From Occultella kanbiaonis (GTDB lineage Bacteria; Actinomycetota; Actinomycetes; Actinomycetales; Beutenbergiaceae): a DNA stretch of 64,000 bases. The DNA lies in NCBI RefSeq assembly GCF_009708215.1, contig NZ_CP046175.1, forward strand, positions 4,526,001 through 4,590,000, written 5' to 3'. Shown piece by piece: positions 25,178 to 33,560 of the stretch. The notes below the pieces were generated by a model. The model was not told the origin of the DNA and did no database searches. It was given only the letters and a program-made list of their open reading frames with translations. Position 1 is the first letter of the stretch. Every line of letters starts with the position of its first letter. Made by a program: the position numbers and the translations under genes.

Positions 25178-26833
25178 ATGCCTGATGGCCCCCTGATCGT
25201 TCAGTCCGACAAGTCCCTCCTCCTCGAGATCGACCACGAACTGGCCGGCCCGTGCCGCCGCGCCATCGCTCCGTTCGCGGAGCTCGAGCGCGCGCCCGAG
25301 CACATCCACACCTACCGGCTGACCCCGCTCGGGCTCTGGAACGCGCGCGCCGCCGGCCATGATGCCGAGCAGGTCATCAACACCCTGCTCGAGTACTCCC
25401 GCTACCCGGTGCCGCACAACCTGCTGGTCGACATCGCCGAGACGATGTCCCGGTACGGTCGGCTCCAGCTGACCACCCACCCGGCGCACGGGCTCGTGCT
25501 CACCGCCACCGACGTCCCGGTGCTGGAGGAGGTGCTGAAGTCCAAGCGCACCGCCGGCCTGGTCGGTGCCCGGCTGGACGCCAGCACCGTGGTGGTGCAT
25601 CCCAGCGAGCGCGGCCACCTCAAGCAGGTCCTGGTCAAGCTCGGCTGGCCCGCCGAGGATCTGGCCGGCTACGTGGACGGCGAGGCCCACGAGATCGGCC
25701 TCGAGGAGAACGGGTGGGCCATGCGCACCTACCAGAGCGAGGCCGTCGAGAGCTTCTGGCACGGCGGTTCCGGCGTGGTGGTGCTGCCCTGCGGCGCCGG
25801 CAAGACCATCGTCGGTGCCGGGGCCATGGCGCAGTCCGGCACCACCACCCTGATCCTGGTCACGAACACCGTCAGCGCCCGCCAGTGGCGCGACGAGCTG
25901 GTCAAGCGCACCACCCTCACCGAGGACGAGATCGGTGAGTACTCCGGCTCCCGCAAGGAGGTCAAGCCGGTCACGATCGCGACGTATCAGGTGCTGACCA
26001 CGCGCCGCAAGGGCGTGTACACGCACCTGGAACTGCTCGACGCGCGCGACTGGGGCCTGATCCTCTACGACGAGGTGCACCTGCTGCCGGCGCCGATCTT
26101 CCGGATGACGGCGGACCTGCAGGCACGCCGTCGGCTCGGCCTGACCGCCACCCTGGTGCGCGAGGACGGCCGCGAGGACGAGGTGTTCTCCCTGATCGGG
26201 CCGAAGCGTTACGACGCGCCGTGGAAGGACATCGAGGCGCAGGGCTACATCGCTCCGGCCGAGTGCGTCGAGGTCCGGCTCGACATGCCGCACCACGCCC
26301 GGATGGCGTACGCCGTCGCCGAGCCGGAGGACCGGTACCGGATGGCGGCGACGGCGAAGGGCAAGCTGGACGTGGTGCGTCAGTTGGTCGCCAAGCACGA
26401 CGGCGAGCAGATCCTGATCATCGGCCAGTACCTCGACCAGCTCGAAGAGCTCGGCGAGAAGGTCGGCGCCCCCGTCATCACCGGCGCCACCACCGTGCCG
26501 GAGCGGCAGCGCCTGTTCGCCGCGTTCCGCACCGGGGAGATCACCACGCTCGTGGTGAGCAAGGTCGCGAACTTCTCGATCGACCTACCCGAGGCCGCCG
26601 TCGCGATCCAGGTGTCCGGGTCGTTCGGGTCCCGCCAGGAGGAGGCCCAGCGCCTCGGCCGGGTGATGCGCCCCAAGGCCGACGGGCGCACCGCCCACTT
26701 CTACGCCGTCGTCACCCGGGACACGGTGGACCAGGACTTCGCCGCCCACCGGCAGCGGTTCCTGGCCGAGCAGGGCTACGCCTACTCGATCATCGACGCC
26801 GAGGACCTCGCGCCCGTCGAGGACGCCGGCTGA
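25178..26833 (+). CDS. DNA repair helicase XPB
   Basis: A 551-residue bacterial XPB-type superfamily 2 helicase, a 3'-5' ATP-dependent DNA unwinding enzyme. Residues 1-170 form the damage-recognition-like N-terminal domain (DHELAGPCRRAIAPFAELE). Motif I is PCGAGKT (Lys209), motif II DEVH (298-301), and the XPB-specific RED motif occurs in REDGRED. Motifs V-VI are in VVSKVANFSIDLPEA and QRLGRVMRPKADG. The ATG is set by GGAAGG. Its usual partner protein is encoded at 8277; the 14.6 kb between the two looks like an insertion compared with mycobacteria. Confidence 0.93.
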   Translation: MPDGPLIVQSDKSLLLEIDHELAGPCRRAIAPFAELERAPEHIHTYRLTPLGLWNARAAGHDAEQVINTLLEYSRYPVPHNLLVDIAETMSRYGRLQLTTHPAHGLVLTATDVPVLEEVLKSKRTAGLVGARLDASTVVVHPSERGHLKQVLVKLGWPAEDLAGYVDGEAHEIGLEENGWAMRTYQSEAVESFWHGGSGVVVLPCGAGKTIVGAGAMAQSGTTTLILVTNTVSARQWRDELVKRTTLTEDEIGEYSGSRKEVKPVTIATYQVLTTRRKGVYTHLELLDARDWGLILYDEVHLLPAPIFRMTADLQARRRLGLTATLVREDGREDEVFSLIGPKRYDAPWKDIEAQGYIAPAECVEVRLDMPHHARMAYAVAEPEDRYRMAATAKGKLDVVRQLVAKHDGEQILIIGQYLDQLEELGEKVGAPVITGATTVPERQRLFAAFRTGEITTLVVSKVANFSIDLPEAAVAIQVSGSFGSRQEEAQRLGRVMRPKADGRTAHFYAVVTRDTVDQDFAAHRQRFLAEQGYAYSIIDAEDLAPVEDAG

Positions 26834-26847
26834 CGCCGGGCGTCATG

Positions 26848-26881
26848 GGGTCGACGGCGGCCCGTGCGTCGCGCTCGACCC
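26848..26881. terminator. Possible bidirectional terminator between convergent genes
   Basis: GGGTCGA (26848-26854) pairs with TCGACCC (26875-26881), enclosing a GC-rich loop; a second small palindrome GACGCCGGGCGTC lies at 26832-26844, across the helicase stop. Its position between the helicase and a convergent gene fits a terminator, but the loop is long. Confidence 0.3.
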
Positions 26882-27334
26882 TCACCCGGCCTGGCTGGCG
26901 GCCTGGTTCGCGCGGGCCCGCATCAGGAAGGCGATCCAGAGCAGGAAGACGGCGTCGGCGACCGGCACATCGTCGGCGATGTCCAGCGTGGGCTTGATCG
27001 ACCAGAACCCGCCGACGCTGCTGCTGCCGATCCACTGACCGTCCCGCGTGACCGCGTAGGAGCGTCGGAACGCACCCTCCGGCGCGATCTCGTACCGGGT
27101 CGTCGCTCCGATGGCGATCACCCAGTTCTGACGCCAGAAACTCGGCCGGGCGGCGCGACATCGGGCCGCCGGTTCGCCCACGATGGTGCCGATGCGCTCT
27201 GAGCCGTCCTTGCCGAACTCCCAGGGCACGCCCTCGATGACGACGCGTGCCCGTTCCGACCAGAACGACCGGTCCACGTCGGCCACGACCCGCTGATCCA
27301 GCAGCACGTGGTCCTTGTCCCAGATGGCCTGCAT
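26882..27334 (-). CDS. Hypothetical protein (possible Tubby/LURP-one-like)
   Basis: A 150-residue protein not assigned to a family with confidence. The N-terminal ~120 residues alternate short strand-like segments (VLLDQRVVADVDRSFW, VVIEGVPWEFGKDGSERI, YAVTRDGQWIGSSSVGGFW), recalling the beta-barrel of Tubby/LURP-one proteins, and the C-terminus has one hydrophobic helix (ADAVFLLWIAFLMRARA) that may anchor it to the membrane. Start ATG follows AGGGTGG on the minus strand. It is convergent with the helicase and divergent from the DUF2807 lipoprotein gene. Confidence 0.6.
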   Translation of the reverse strand: MQAIWDKDHVLLDQRVVADVDRSFWSERARVVIEGVPWEFGKDGSERIGTIVGEPAARCRAARPSFWRQNWVIAIGATTRYEIAPEGAFRRSYAVTRDGQWIGSSSVGGFWSIKPTLDIADDVPVADAVFLLWIAFLMRARANQAASQAG

Positions 27335-27425
27335 CGATCCACCCTGACATGCCGGGGCCGGCTATCCAACCCCATTCGCGACGTCCCGCGTACATCGATC
27401 CCTGCGGAGGGCGGCGGACGATCGA

Positions 27426-27489
27426 GCCCCTACTGGGGCACCCTGGGCGATCCGGGGTGCACCTCAGGGTCAGATCGGGGGATATCCCC
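27426..27489 (+). promoter_or_regulatory. Cluster of inverted repeats upstream of the DUF2807 gene
   Basis: The 230-base gap before the lipoprotein gene holds a 12-base perfect palindrome GGGGATATCCCC (27478-27489), a small hairpin GCCCC-TACT-GGGGC (27426-27439), and ACCCT/AGGGT arms around 27440-27470. These could be operator sites. A seven-codon ORF (ATG at 27490) overlaps the palindrome end. No clear -35/-10 pair was found. Confidence 0.35.
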
Positions 27490-27564
27490 ATGACGCCCGC
27501 GAGCCCAGGCTGAGAGGGTGGTGGTGGCCCGCTGGAGGGGCGGGCCACCAACTTCGGAGGAACC

Positions 27565-28281
27565 ATGCACCGCTCGCGCGTCGCCGTCGTCACCGCCATC
27601 GCCGGCCTGTCCCTGGTGCTGGTCGGGTGCGGTTCCGGCTCCGGCCCCCGCGTCACCGAGGCGCGCGACGACATCGACGCCGACGTCCACGCCATCGAGC
27701 TCGAGGGCAGCGGCGACCTGTTCCTGGAGGTCGGTGACACCCCGGAACTGCTGGTCACCGCACGCGAGAGCGTGCTGGAGGATGTCAGCACCGAGAACCA
27801 GGACGGCGTGCTCGTCCTGAACATCGACGGCGGCTTCCGGCTCTTCGGCGGCATCGGAACGGTGGACTACGAGGTGACCCTGCCCGCCGTCGAGGCGCTG
27901 AGCATCTCCGGCGCCGGGTCGATCGACGGCGAGGTCGCCCCGGGCGAGTCCCTGACCCTGGACATCCGCGGGGCGGGCGACGTCCGTATCGAGGGGGTGG
28001 ACGTGCAGGACCTGACCGTCACCGTCTCCGGGGCGGGCAGCGTGGAACTCGTGGGCACCGCGGTGAACCAGAACGTCACGATCGAGGGTGCCGGGGACTA
28101 CCTGGCCGGTGACCTGGAGTCCGAGCACGCGGTCGCGACGGTCTCGGGTGCGGGCAGCATGGACGTCTGGGTGACCGGCACGCTGGACGCCACGGTGTCC
28201 GGCGCCGGGGATATCACGCACACCGGCGGGGCCGAGGTGACCGAGGAGATCAACGGCGCAGGCTCGATCTCGGGCGACTGA
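27565..28281 (+). CDS. DUF2807 (GIN domain) lipoprotein
   Basis: A 238-residue secreted lipoprotein. The lipobox is LVLVGC with Cys22, after a hydrophobic signal peptide. The mature part is a DUF2807/GIN domain, a right-handed beta-helix-like fold, seen here as repeated SGAGS or GAGD turns (SISGAGSIDG, IRGAGDVRIEG, TVSGAGSVEL, TIEGAGDYL, TVSGAGSMDV, TVSGAGDITH), one per coil. GGAGGAACC precedes the ATG. Members are cell-surface proteins of unknown function. Transcription ends in a gap that carries a dispersed repeat. Confidence 0.87.
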   Translation: MHRSRVAVVTAIAGLSLVLVGCGSGSGPRVTEARDDIDADVHAIELEGSGDLFLEVGDTPELLVTARESVLEDVSTENQDGVLVLNIDGGFRLFGGIGTVDYEVTLPAVEALSISGAGSIDGEVAPGESLTLDIRGAGDVRIEGVDVQDLTVTVSGAGSVELVGTAVNQNVTIEGAGDYLAGDLESEHAVATVSGAGSMDVWVTGTLDATVSGAGDITHTGGAEVTEEINGAGSISGD

Positions 28282-28315
28282 GCCGCACCCGGCACCACCC
28301 ACCCGGCGCCCGGGC

Positions 28316-28343
28316 CAGAACCTCCCGCCCGAGACAGACCCGC
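28316..28343. repeat. Partial copy of the dispersed intergenic repeat
   Basis: Identical over 28 bases to the first 28 bases of the full copy that starts 39 bases later at 28355. It reads CAGAACCTCCCGCCCG and continues to 28343. Probably a partial tandem duplication. Confidence 0.7.
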
Positions 28344-28354
28344 ACGCCGCGACT

Positions 28355-28424
28355 CAGAACCTCCCGCCCGAGACAGACCCGCGGACCGTCCTACTTCAGC
28401 CGCGCGGTACTGCCTCACCGAGCC
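28355..28424. repeat. Dispersed 70-bp intergenic repeat, copy A
   Basis: Aligns without gaps to 40752-40821 with 57 of 70 identical positions, including identical ends CAGAAC and TGCCTCACCG. It lies in the gap between the convergent DUF2807 and glutamine-amidotransferase genes. Apart from this and the partial copy I see nothing else in the gap. Confidence 0.75.
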
Positions 28425-28453
28425 CCGAGCAGGCCGGCCGGTCCGGCTGCTCC

Positions 28454-29218
28454 TCAGGCGACGCGGTCGTGGACCGCGAGCACCTGGGCCACGAAGCCCT
28501 CGGCGATCTCGCGGGTCAGGGTCGCCAGTGCGTCCTCGGCGGCGGTCAGGTCGGCGGCGAGCACGTCGGTGTCCACGTCCTGGTGGGTGGCCGCCCAGCG
28601 CTGCATGAGCTCGGGGCCGGCCTCGGGGTGGAACTGCACGCCGAGGGCGCTGCCGAGCCGGAACGCCTGGAACGGGTACTGGTTCGAGCTCGCGAGCCAG
28701 ATGGCACCCTCGGGCAGGGTCGTGATCGCGTCGGCGTGCATGGACGGCGCCGATACGGTGCGGCCGAGGGCGGTGACCACCCCGCCGAGGACCGGGTCCT
28801 CGGCGGCATCGGGACGCAGCCGGAGCTCGATGACCCCGCGCTCGGGGCCGATCGGGGCGTCCACGCTCACCTGGCCGCCTCCGGCGGCGGCGAGCACCTG
28901 AGCGCCGAGGCAGATGCCGAGCACCGGCACGTCGTGCTCGATCGCGGCCAGCATGAGGTCGCCCTCGGCGGCCAGCCACGGTGCCACCTCGGTGTCATAG
29001 GCGTTGTTGGTGCCGCCGAGCACGATGAGTCCGTCGAGCTCGTCGGCGGACGGGAGGGCATCACCGCGGTCCGGTCGGACGATCCGGACCGCTACGTCGG
29101 CGAGCCAGGGCTCGAGCCGGTCGAGGGGTACCGCATCCTCGTGCTGGATCACGGTCAGCACGGGCGCGCCCTCGTGGGCGGCGTGCTCGGTGGAGTGGGG
29201 GGCGAACTGTTCGGTCAC
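28454..29218 (-). CDS. Class I glutamine amidotransferase domain protein
   Basis: A 254-residue protein with a stand-alone class I glutamine amidotransferase fold. The nucleophile elbow is GICLGAQ (Cys103) and the catalytic His is in GVQFHPEAG, so the triad looks complete. Residues 1-60 form the usual N-terminal Rossmann part (VLTVIQHEDAVPLDRLEPWL). Such GMP-synthase-like proteins either hydrolyse glutamine for a partner or act on gamma-glutamyl compounds; no partner is adjacent. The start is a GTG. It is divergent from the TPM gene across 111 bases. Confidence 0.87.
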   Translation of the reverse strand: MTEQFAPHSTEHAAHEGAPVLTVIQHEDAVPLDRLEPWLADVAVRIVRPDRGDALPSADELDGLIVLGGTNNAYDTEVAPWLAAEGDLMLAAIEHDVPVLGICLGAQVLAAAGGGQVSVDAPIGPERGVIELRLRPDAAEDPVLGGVVTALGRTVSAPSMHADAITTLPEGAIWLASSNQYPFQAFRLGSALGVQFHPEAGPELMQRWAATHQDVDTDVLAADLTAAEDALATLTREIAEGFVAQVLAVHDRVA

Positions 29219-29329
29219 TCGATCGAAGGTACCCCAGAACTCTGGATGATCGCTGAGAGCCTTCCTGGGTGGTCAGGACTGCCCGTCAACCTCGTTGCGC
29301 GAGTCGGCACGAGAAGAGAGGATCAACGG

Positions 29330-31459
29330 GTGACCCGAATCGCCCAGCCGCTGCGACTGTTCCTCGGCCTGTGTCTAGCGCTGTTCGCCGGCGCAGCGCT
29401 GGCCGGCCCCGCCCTCGCCGAGGCCCCGTTCCGTGTGGAAGGTCACGTGGAGGACCGCACCATCGAGCAGGTGACCGCCGGGGACGAGGCCGAGATCGAG
29501 GCGGCCGCGGCGCGGCTCGCGGAAGGATCCGACCTCGACCTGTTCACGGTGTACGTCGACTCCTTCGACGGCATGGACGGCCAGGCGTGGGCGGACGAGA
29601 CCGCCACGATGTCCGGCCTCGGCCAGAACGACATCCTGCTCGCGATCGCCGTGGTGGACCGCGAGTACGCGATCTCGATCGGCGAGGACCTCCCACTCTC
29701 GGACTCCCAGTTGGCCACGGTGGCGGCGGACATCGAGGACGACCTGCGGGTGGACGACTGGAGCGGAGCCGCGATCACCGCGGCGGACGGCTACCTCGAC
29801 CAGGTGAACGGTGGCGGCGGGAGCGCCGTGGTGCCGGTGCTGATCGGGGCCGGCGTGGTCGGGGGCGGCGCGTTCCTGCTGGTCCGCTCCAGCAACAAGC
29901 GCAAGCGGCAGCAGCAGGCGGCGCAGCAGCGCCCCGGGGTGCCGGGTGCCCCCGGCGGGCCGAACGCACCGGCGCCCGCGAACTCGATCGAGGCGGTGCT
30001 CGCCTCGCTGTCCACAGAGGACCTGGCCACGCGCGCCGGATCGGCCCTCGTCGGCCTTGACGACGACGTGCGCAGCTCCGCGCAGGAGCTCGGCTTCGCC
30101 CAGGCCCAGTTCGGGCTGCAGTCCACCCAGAACTTCAAGGCCGTCGTCGAGGGGGTCAAGGGCCAGCTCGCCCAGGCGTTCGCACTGCAGCAACGCCTCG
30201 ACGACGCGGCGCCGGAGTCCGAGCCGGAGCGGCGCCAGATCCTGACCCAGATCGTGCTGCTCTGCGACCAGGGAGACAAGGCCCTGGACGCCCAGGCGGA
30301 GTCGTTCGCGGAGCTGCGCAAGTTGCAGGACAACGCGCCGCAACTCCTCGACGAGATCAACACCCGGGCCGGGGAGATCGAGGCTCGGATCCCCGCCGCC
30401 CAGGCCACGCTGACCCAGCTGCGAGCCACCTATCCCGAGACCGCCCTCGTCTCCGTCGCCCGGGCCCCCGACCAGGCGGCGCAGCTCCTGGACGCGGCCA
30501 GGGACGCCGTCGGCCAGGGCCGTGAGCGCGTGACCGGCAACGACCGCGGTACCGCGGTCGCCTTCGCACACACGGCCGAGGATGCGCTGGCCCAGGCCGT
30601 GACGCTGCTCGACTCGGTCACGAACGCCCATGACAACCTCAGCCAGGCGGTCCAGCGGCTGGACGCCTCGATCGCCTCCATCACGGCCGACGTGGCCGAT
30701 GCGGAGCGGCTGGCCCCGCAGGACCCGCAGGTCGGCCCGGCCGCCGAGCGGGCCCGCTCCGCGATCGAGGCCGCCACCGCGGCGCGCCAGAAGAACGGCG
30801 ACCCGCTCGCCGCGCTCACCGAGATCGTGGCCGCGGAGCAGACCCTGGACGCGGCGCTCGCCGGGCACCGGGAGGCGACCGAGGTCCGCCAGCGCGCCGT
30901 GAGCCAGCTCGAGAACGGGCTCTCCCGCACCGACGCACTGATCCGCTCGACGAACACCTACATCGAGACCCACCGGGGCGCCGTCGGGGCGAACGCCCGG
31001 ACCCGGCTCGCCTCCGCGATCGAGTCCCTGCAGCAGGCCCGTGCGATGTCCGAGTCCGACCCGGTGCAGGCGCTGCGCCTGACCACCGCGGCGTGGCACT
31101 CGGCGAAGGCCGCGCAGGACCTTGCCGCCTCGGACGTGTCCAACTGGGAGCGCAGCCGGAGCCCGTACTCCGGTGGCGGCGGGTACTCCTCGCAGCGCGG
31201 CGTCGACCCGGGCTCGCTGATCCTCGGCGGGATCCTCGGGAACATGTTCGGCGGCAACAGCGGCGGCTACCGCGGCGGCTACGGCGGCCGGGGCGGCTCC
31301 TCGTGGGGCAGTTCCTGGGGCAGCGGTTCCTCGTGGGGCGGCGGCAGCTCGCGGAGCAGCTCCCGCAGCCGCTCCAGCAGTTCCCGGTCCAGCGGTTCCC
31401 GGCGCAGCGGCGGCCGCTCCGGGGGCGGCCGGCGTTCCGGCGGGGGCGGACGCTTCTGA
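29330..31459 (+). CDS. TPM-domain membrane protein with coiled-coil region and Gly/Ser/Arg-rich tail
   Basis: A 709-residue protein. An N-terminal signal segment (LFLGLCLALFAGAALAGPAL) is followed by a TPM domain (about residues 40-160; FTVYVDSFDGMDGQAW, DILLAIAVVDREYAISIG), a membrane helix (VVPVLIGAGVVGGGAFLLV), long Ala/Gln-rich helices likely to form coiled coils (about 230-620), and a tail rich in Gly, Ser, Trp and Arg (SSWGSSWGSGSSWGGG then Arg/Ser repeats). GTG at 29330 is set by AGAGAGGA and the signal peptide. TPM domains occur in thylakoid and membrane-maintenance proteins. A pspA gene follows within 100 bases, which suggests a joint role in envelope stress. Confidence 0.82.
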   Translation: MTRIAQPLRLFLGLCLALFAGAALAGPALAEAPFRVEGHVEDRTIEQVTAGDEAEIEAAAARLAEGSDLDLFTVYVDSFDGMDGQAWADETATMSGLGQNDILLAIAVVDREYAISIGEDLPLSDSQLATVAADIEDDLRVDDWSGAAITAADGYLDQVNGGGGSAVVPVLIGAGVVGGGAFLLVRSSNKRKRQQQAAQQRPGVPGAPGGPNAPAPANSIEAVLASLSTEDLATRAGSALVGLDDDVRSSAQELGFAQAQFGLQSTQNFKAVVEGVKGQLAQAFALQQRLDDAAPESEPERRQILTQIVLLCDQGDKALDAQAESFAELRKLQDNAPQLLDEINTRAGEIEARIPAAQATLTQLRATYPETALVSVARAPDQAAQLLDAARDAVGQGRERVTGNDRGTAVAFAHTAEDALAQAVTLLDSVTNAHDNLSQAVQRLDASIASITADVADAERLAPQDPQVGPAAERARSAIEAATAARQKNGDPLAALTEIVAAEQTLDAALAGHREATEVRQRAVSQLENGLSRTDALIRSTNTYIETHRGAVGANARTRLASAIESLQQARAMSESDPVQALRLTTAAWHSAKAAQDLAASDVSNWERSRSPYSGGGGYSSQRGVDPGSLILGGILGNMFGGNSGGYRGGYGGRGGSSWGSSWGSGSSWGGGSSRSSSRSRSSSSRSSGSRRSGGRSGGGRRSGGGGRF

Positions 31460-31552
31460 GGCACCATGAACAACCCCCGACCAACGGCAGCACGACCCGT
31501 AGATTTGCCCGTAACACCCACCACGTCTTCGCAGACGATGAAAGGAAACACA

Positions 31553-32404
31553 GTGGCTGAGAAGCAGAGCATCCTCGGGCGCATCGCCCAGTTGACCCGC
31601 GCGAACATCAACTCGCTGATCGACCGCGCCGAGGACCCGGAGAAGATGCTGGACCAGCTGGTCCGGGACTACACGAACAACATCGCCGAGGCCGAGCAGG
31701 CCGTCGCTCAGACGATCGGCAACCTGCGCCTCGCCGAGCAGGACTACAACGAAGACGTCGCTGCCGTTCGGGACTGGGGCAACAAGGCCCTCGCAGCCTC
31801 GCAGAAGGCCGACCAGCTGCGCGGCTCCGGCGACAACGCCGCTGCCGACCGGTACGACAACCTGGCCAAGGTCGCCCTCCAGAAGCAGGTCGGTTTCGAG
31901 ACCGAGGTGAAGCAGTCCGAGCCGATCCTGCGCTCGCAGAACGAGGTCGTCGACAAGCTCAAGCACGGCCTCGCCATCATGAAGGACAAGCTCGGCGAGC
32001 TGAAGATCAAGCGCGACCAGCTGGCCGCGCGTGCGAAGACCGCCGAGGCCCAGGCCAAGGTCCAGGACGCCGTCGCCTCGATCAACGTGCTCGACCCCAC
32101 CAGCGAGCTGTCCCGGTACGAGGACAACATCCGCCGTCAGGAGGCACTCGTGGCCGGCAAGGCGGAGATCGCGGCGTCCTCGCTCGACTCGCAGTTCGCC
32201 GAGCTGGAGATGACCGGTGACGCGCTCGAGGTCGACGCGCGGTTCGCCGCGCTGAAGGCCGGTGCGCTCGGGGCGGCCCCGGCCGCTCCGCAGATCACCG
32301 ACGAGCCGAGCGGGTACCAGCCCTCGGCCACGGTCGGTGAGCAGGACTACGCCGCGGCCCCCGCCGAGGAGGGTCAGCCGAGCACCGACGAGCAACGCTA
32401 CTGA
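31553..32404 (+). CDS. pspA: PspA/IM30 family protein
   Basis: A 283-residue PspA/Vipp1-type protein that polymerises on the inner face of damaged membranes and helps keep proton leakage down. The N-terminus (SILGRIAQLTRANINSLIDRAEDPEKMLDQL) is the amphipathic membrane-binding helix and hairpin start, followed by long helices (to ~residue 220) and a disordered Ala/Pro-rich tail. GTG at 31553 follows AAAGGA and gives the typical family N-terminus; a longer in-frame start exists at 31466. It lies downstream of the TPM gene and upstream of a strong hairpin, so the two probably form one operon. Confidence 0.92.
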   Translation: MAEKQSILGRIAQLTRANINSLIDRAEDPEKMLDQLVRDYTNNIAEAEQAVAQTIGNLRLAEQDYNEDVAAVRDWGNKALAASQKADQLRGSGDNAAADRYDNLAKVALQKQVGFETEVKQSEPILRSQNEVVDKLKHGLAIMKDKLGELKIKRDQLAARAKTAEAQAKVQDAVASINVLDPTSELSRYEDNIRRQEALVAGKAEIAASSLDSQFAELEMTGDALEVDARFAALKAGALGAAPAAPQITDEPSGYQPSATVGEQDYAAAPAEEGQPSTDEQRY

Positions 32405-32445
32405 GCGCTGTGCAGCACCGCCCGGTGTAGGGCGGAACGCGTTGC

Positions 32446-32481
32446 GTGGGGGCGGTACCCGGTCCGGGTGCCGCCCCCCAC
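32446..32481 (+). terminator. Strong hairpin terminator after pspA
   Basis: GTGGGGGCGG and ACCCGG on the left pair with CCGGGT and CCGCCCCCCAC on the right, around a one-base loop with one bulge and a T/G mismatch. It starts 42 bases after the pspA stop and has no T-run. Confidence 0.6.
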
Positions 32482-32564
32482 GGCGTCCGCTCGCGGGACC
32501 GCGCCCGCGGGCCGCCGAGCGAACACCCACGGCGGATCGCACCGCCGACCCATAGGGTGTGAGC

Positions 32565-33143
32565 ATGCTCGAGACCCCGACGCCCGCCCCGCGACAGACC
32601 TACCTCCTCGTGGACGGCGAGAACATCGATGCCACCCTCGGCCTGAGCGTCCTGAACCACCGGCCCACGCCGGACGAGCGGCCCCGGTGGGACCGGATCA
32701 CGGACTTCGCGAAGCAGGCCTGGGGGCAGCCCGTGACGGGTCTGTTCTTCCTGAACGCCACCTCCGGCCAGATGCCGATGAGTTTCATCCAGGCGCTGCT
32801 CGCGATGGGCTATCACCCGATCCCGCTCGCCGGGAGCGGCAGCGAAAAGGTCGTCGACATCGGCATCCAGCGCACCCTGGCGGCGCTGGAGGACCGCCAG
32901 GGCGACGTGCTGCTCGCCAGCCACGACGGCGACTTTGTGCCGCAGGTGGAACGACTGCTCGACGGCGATCGCCGGGTCGGCGTGTTGTGTTTCCGTGAGT
33001 TCGTCAGCGCGAAGCTGTCCGAACTGACCGACCGGGGCCTGAGCCTGTTCGACCTCGAGGACGACCTCGGCGCCTTCAACGCGCCGCTGCCGCGGGTGCG
33101 GATCATCCCGCTGGAGGCGTTCGACCCGCTGCGCTACCTCTAG
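32565..33143 (+). CDS. NYN domain-containing protein (putative ribonuclease)
   Basis: A 192-residue NYN/PIN-like domain protein expected to be a metal-dependent ribonuclease. The acidic residues of the active site are in YLLVDGENID, SEKVVDIGIQ and ASHDGDFVPQ, so all conserved positions look intact. TAGGGT (32553-32558) ends six bases before the ATG at 32565 and there is no Shine-Dalgarno sequence, which supports a leaderless start there over the GTG at 32559. Its stop shares the CTAG tetramer with the stop of the convergent membrane-protein gene. Confidence 0.87.
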   Translation: MLETPTPAPRQTYLLVDGENIDATLGLSVLNHRPTPDERPRWDRITDFAKQAWGQPVTGLFFLNATSGQMPMSFIQALLAMGYHPIPLAGSGSEKVVDIGIQRTLAALEDRQGDVLLASHDGDFVPQVERLLDGDRRVGVLCFREFVSAKLSELTDRGLSLFDLEDDLGAFNAPLPRVRIIPLEAFDPLRYL

Positions 33144-33484
33144 GCCCCGCCGGTCCGGGCGTGCCACCACGAGCCGATCCGCCAGTCCGTGAAGGAGGCG
33201 AGCTCGGCGAGCCGGAGCCAGACGGCCCGTCCGACCCAGGTGTGTGCGTGCAGGCCGACGACGCAGAGCAGCACCGAGGCCACCATGGAGACGGCGAGCC
33301 AGAACGAGACCCAGTGCCACGGCCACCCGGACGGCGCCAGGTCACCCGTCCCGGGCACCTGTGCGAGCACGGCCGCGACGGCCAGCGCCAGGACCGGCCC
33401 GACCGGCACGATCACGATCGAGCCCGCGAACAACCACCCCGACGGCCGGCGCGCTCGGCGCAGCCCCATCACCTGGTCATCCAT
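33140..33484 (-). CDS. Small membrane protein of unknown function
   Basis: A 114-residue protein with two membrane helices (GWLFAGSIVIVPVGPVLALA, residues ~16-40, and VSFWLAVSMVASVLLCVVGL, ~59-80) followed by a cytoplasmic or external amphipathic segment with many Trp and Arg residues (GRAVWLRLAELASFTDWRI). I do not recognise the family. ATG at 33484 is the most likely start; the frame is open further upstream. It is convergent with the NYN gene with a four-base overlap and divergent from the methyltransferase gene. Confidence 0.6.
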   Translation of the reverse strand: MDDQVMGLRRARRPSGWLFAGSIVIVPVGPVLALAVAAVLAQVPGTGDLAPSGWPWHWVSFWLAVSMVASVLLCVVGLHAHTWVGRAVWLRLAELASFTDWRIGSWWHARTGGA

Positions 33485-33560
33485 GCCCACGAGGATGGTC
33501 CCGGCCCGGCCTCGACCGATCCCAGGTTCGCACTCGCGGCCCCCGGGGCACACTGGTGAC

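Noticed and set aside
27565-28281. Repeated GCGGGC-like and GGTGCGGGCAGC segments looking like DNA repeats
   Set aside because: They encode the repeating SGAG/GAGD coil turns of the DUF2807 domain, so they are protein repeats, not a DNA element.
31260-31450. Repetitive AGCAGTTCC/GGCGGC tracts suggesting a tandem-repeat or CRISPR-like array
   Set aside because: They code for the Gly/Ser/Arg-rich C-terminal tail of the TPM protein in one continuous frame; no spacers.
29375-32566. 1063-codon minus-strand ORF opposite the TPM and pspA genes
   Set aside because: High-GC shadow; long Gly/Arg/Leu runs and no recognisable motif, while the plus strand has two clear families.
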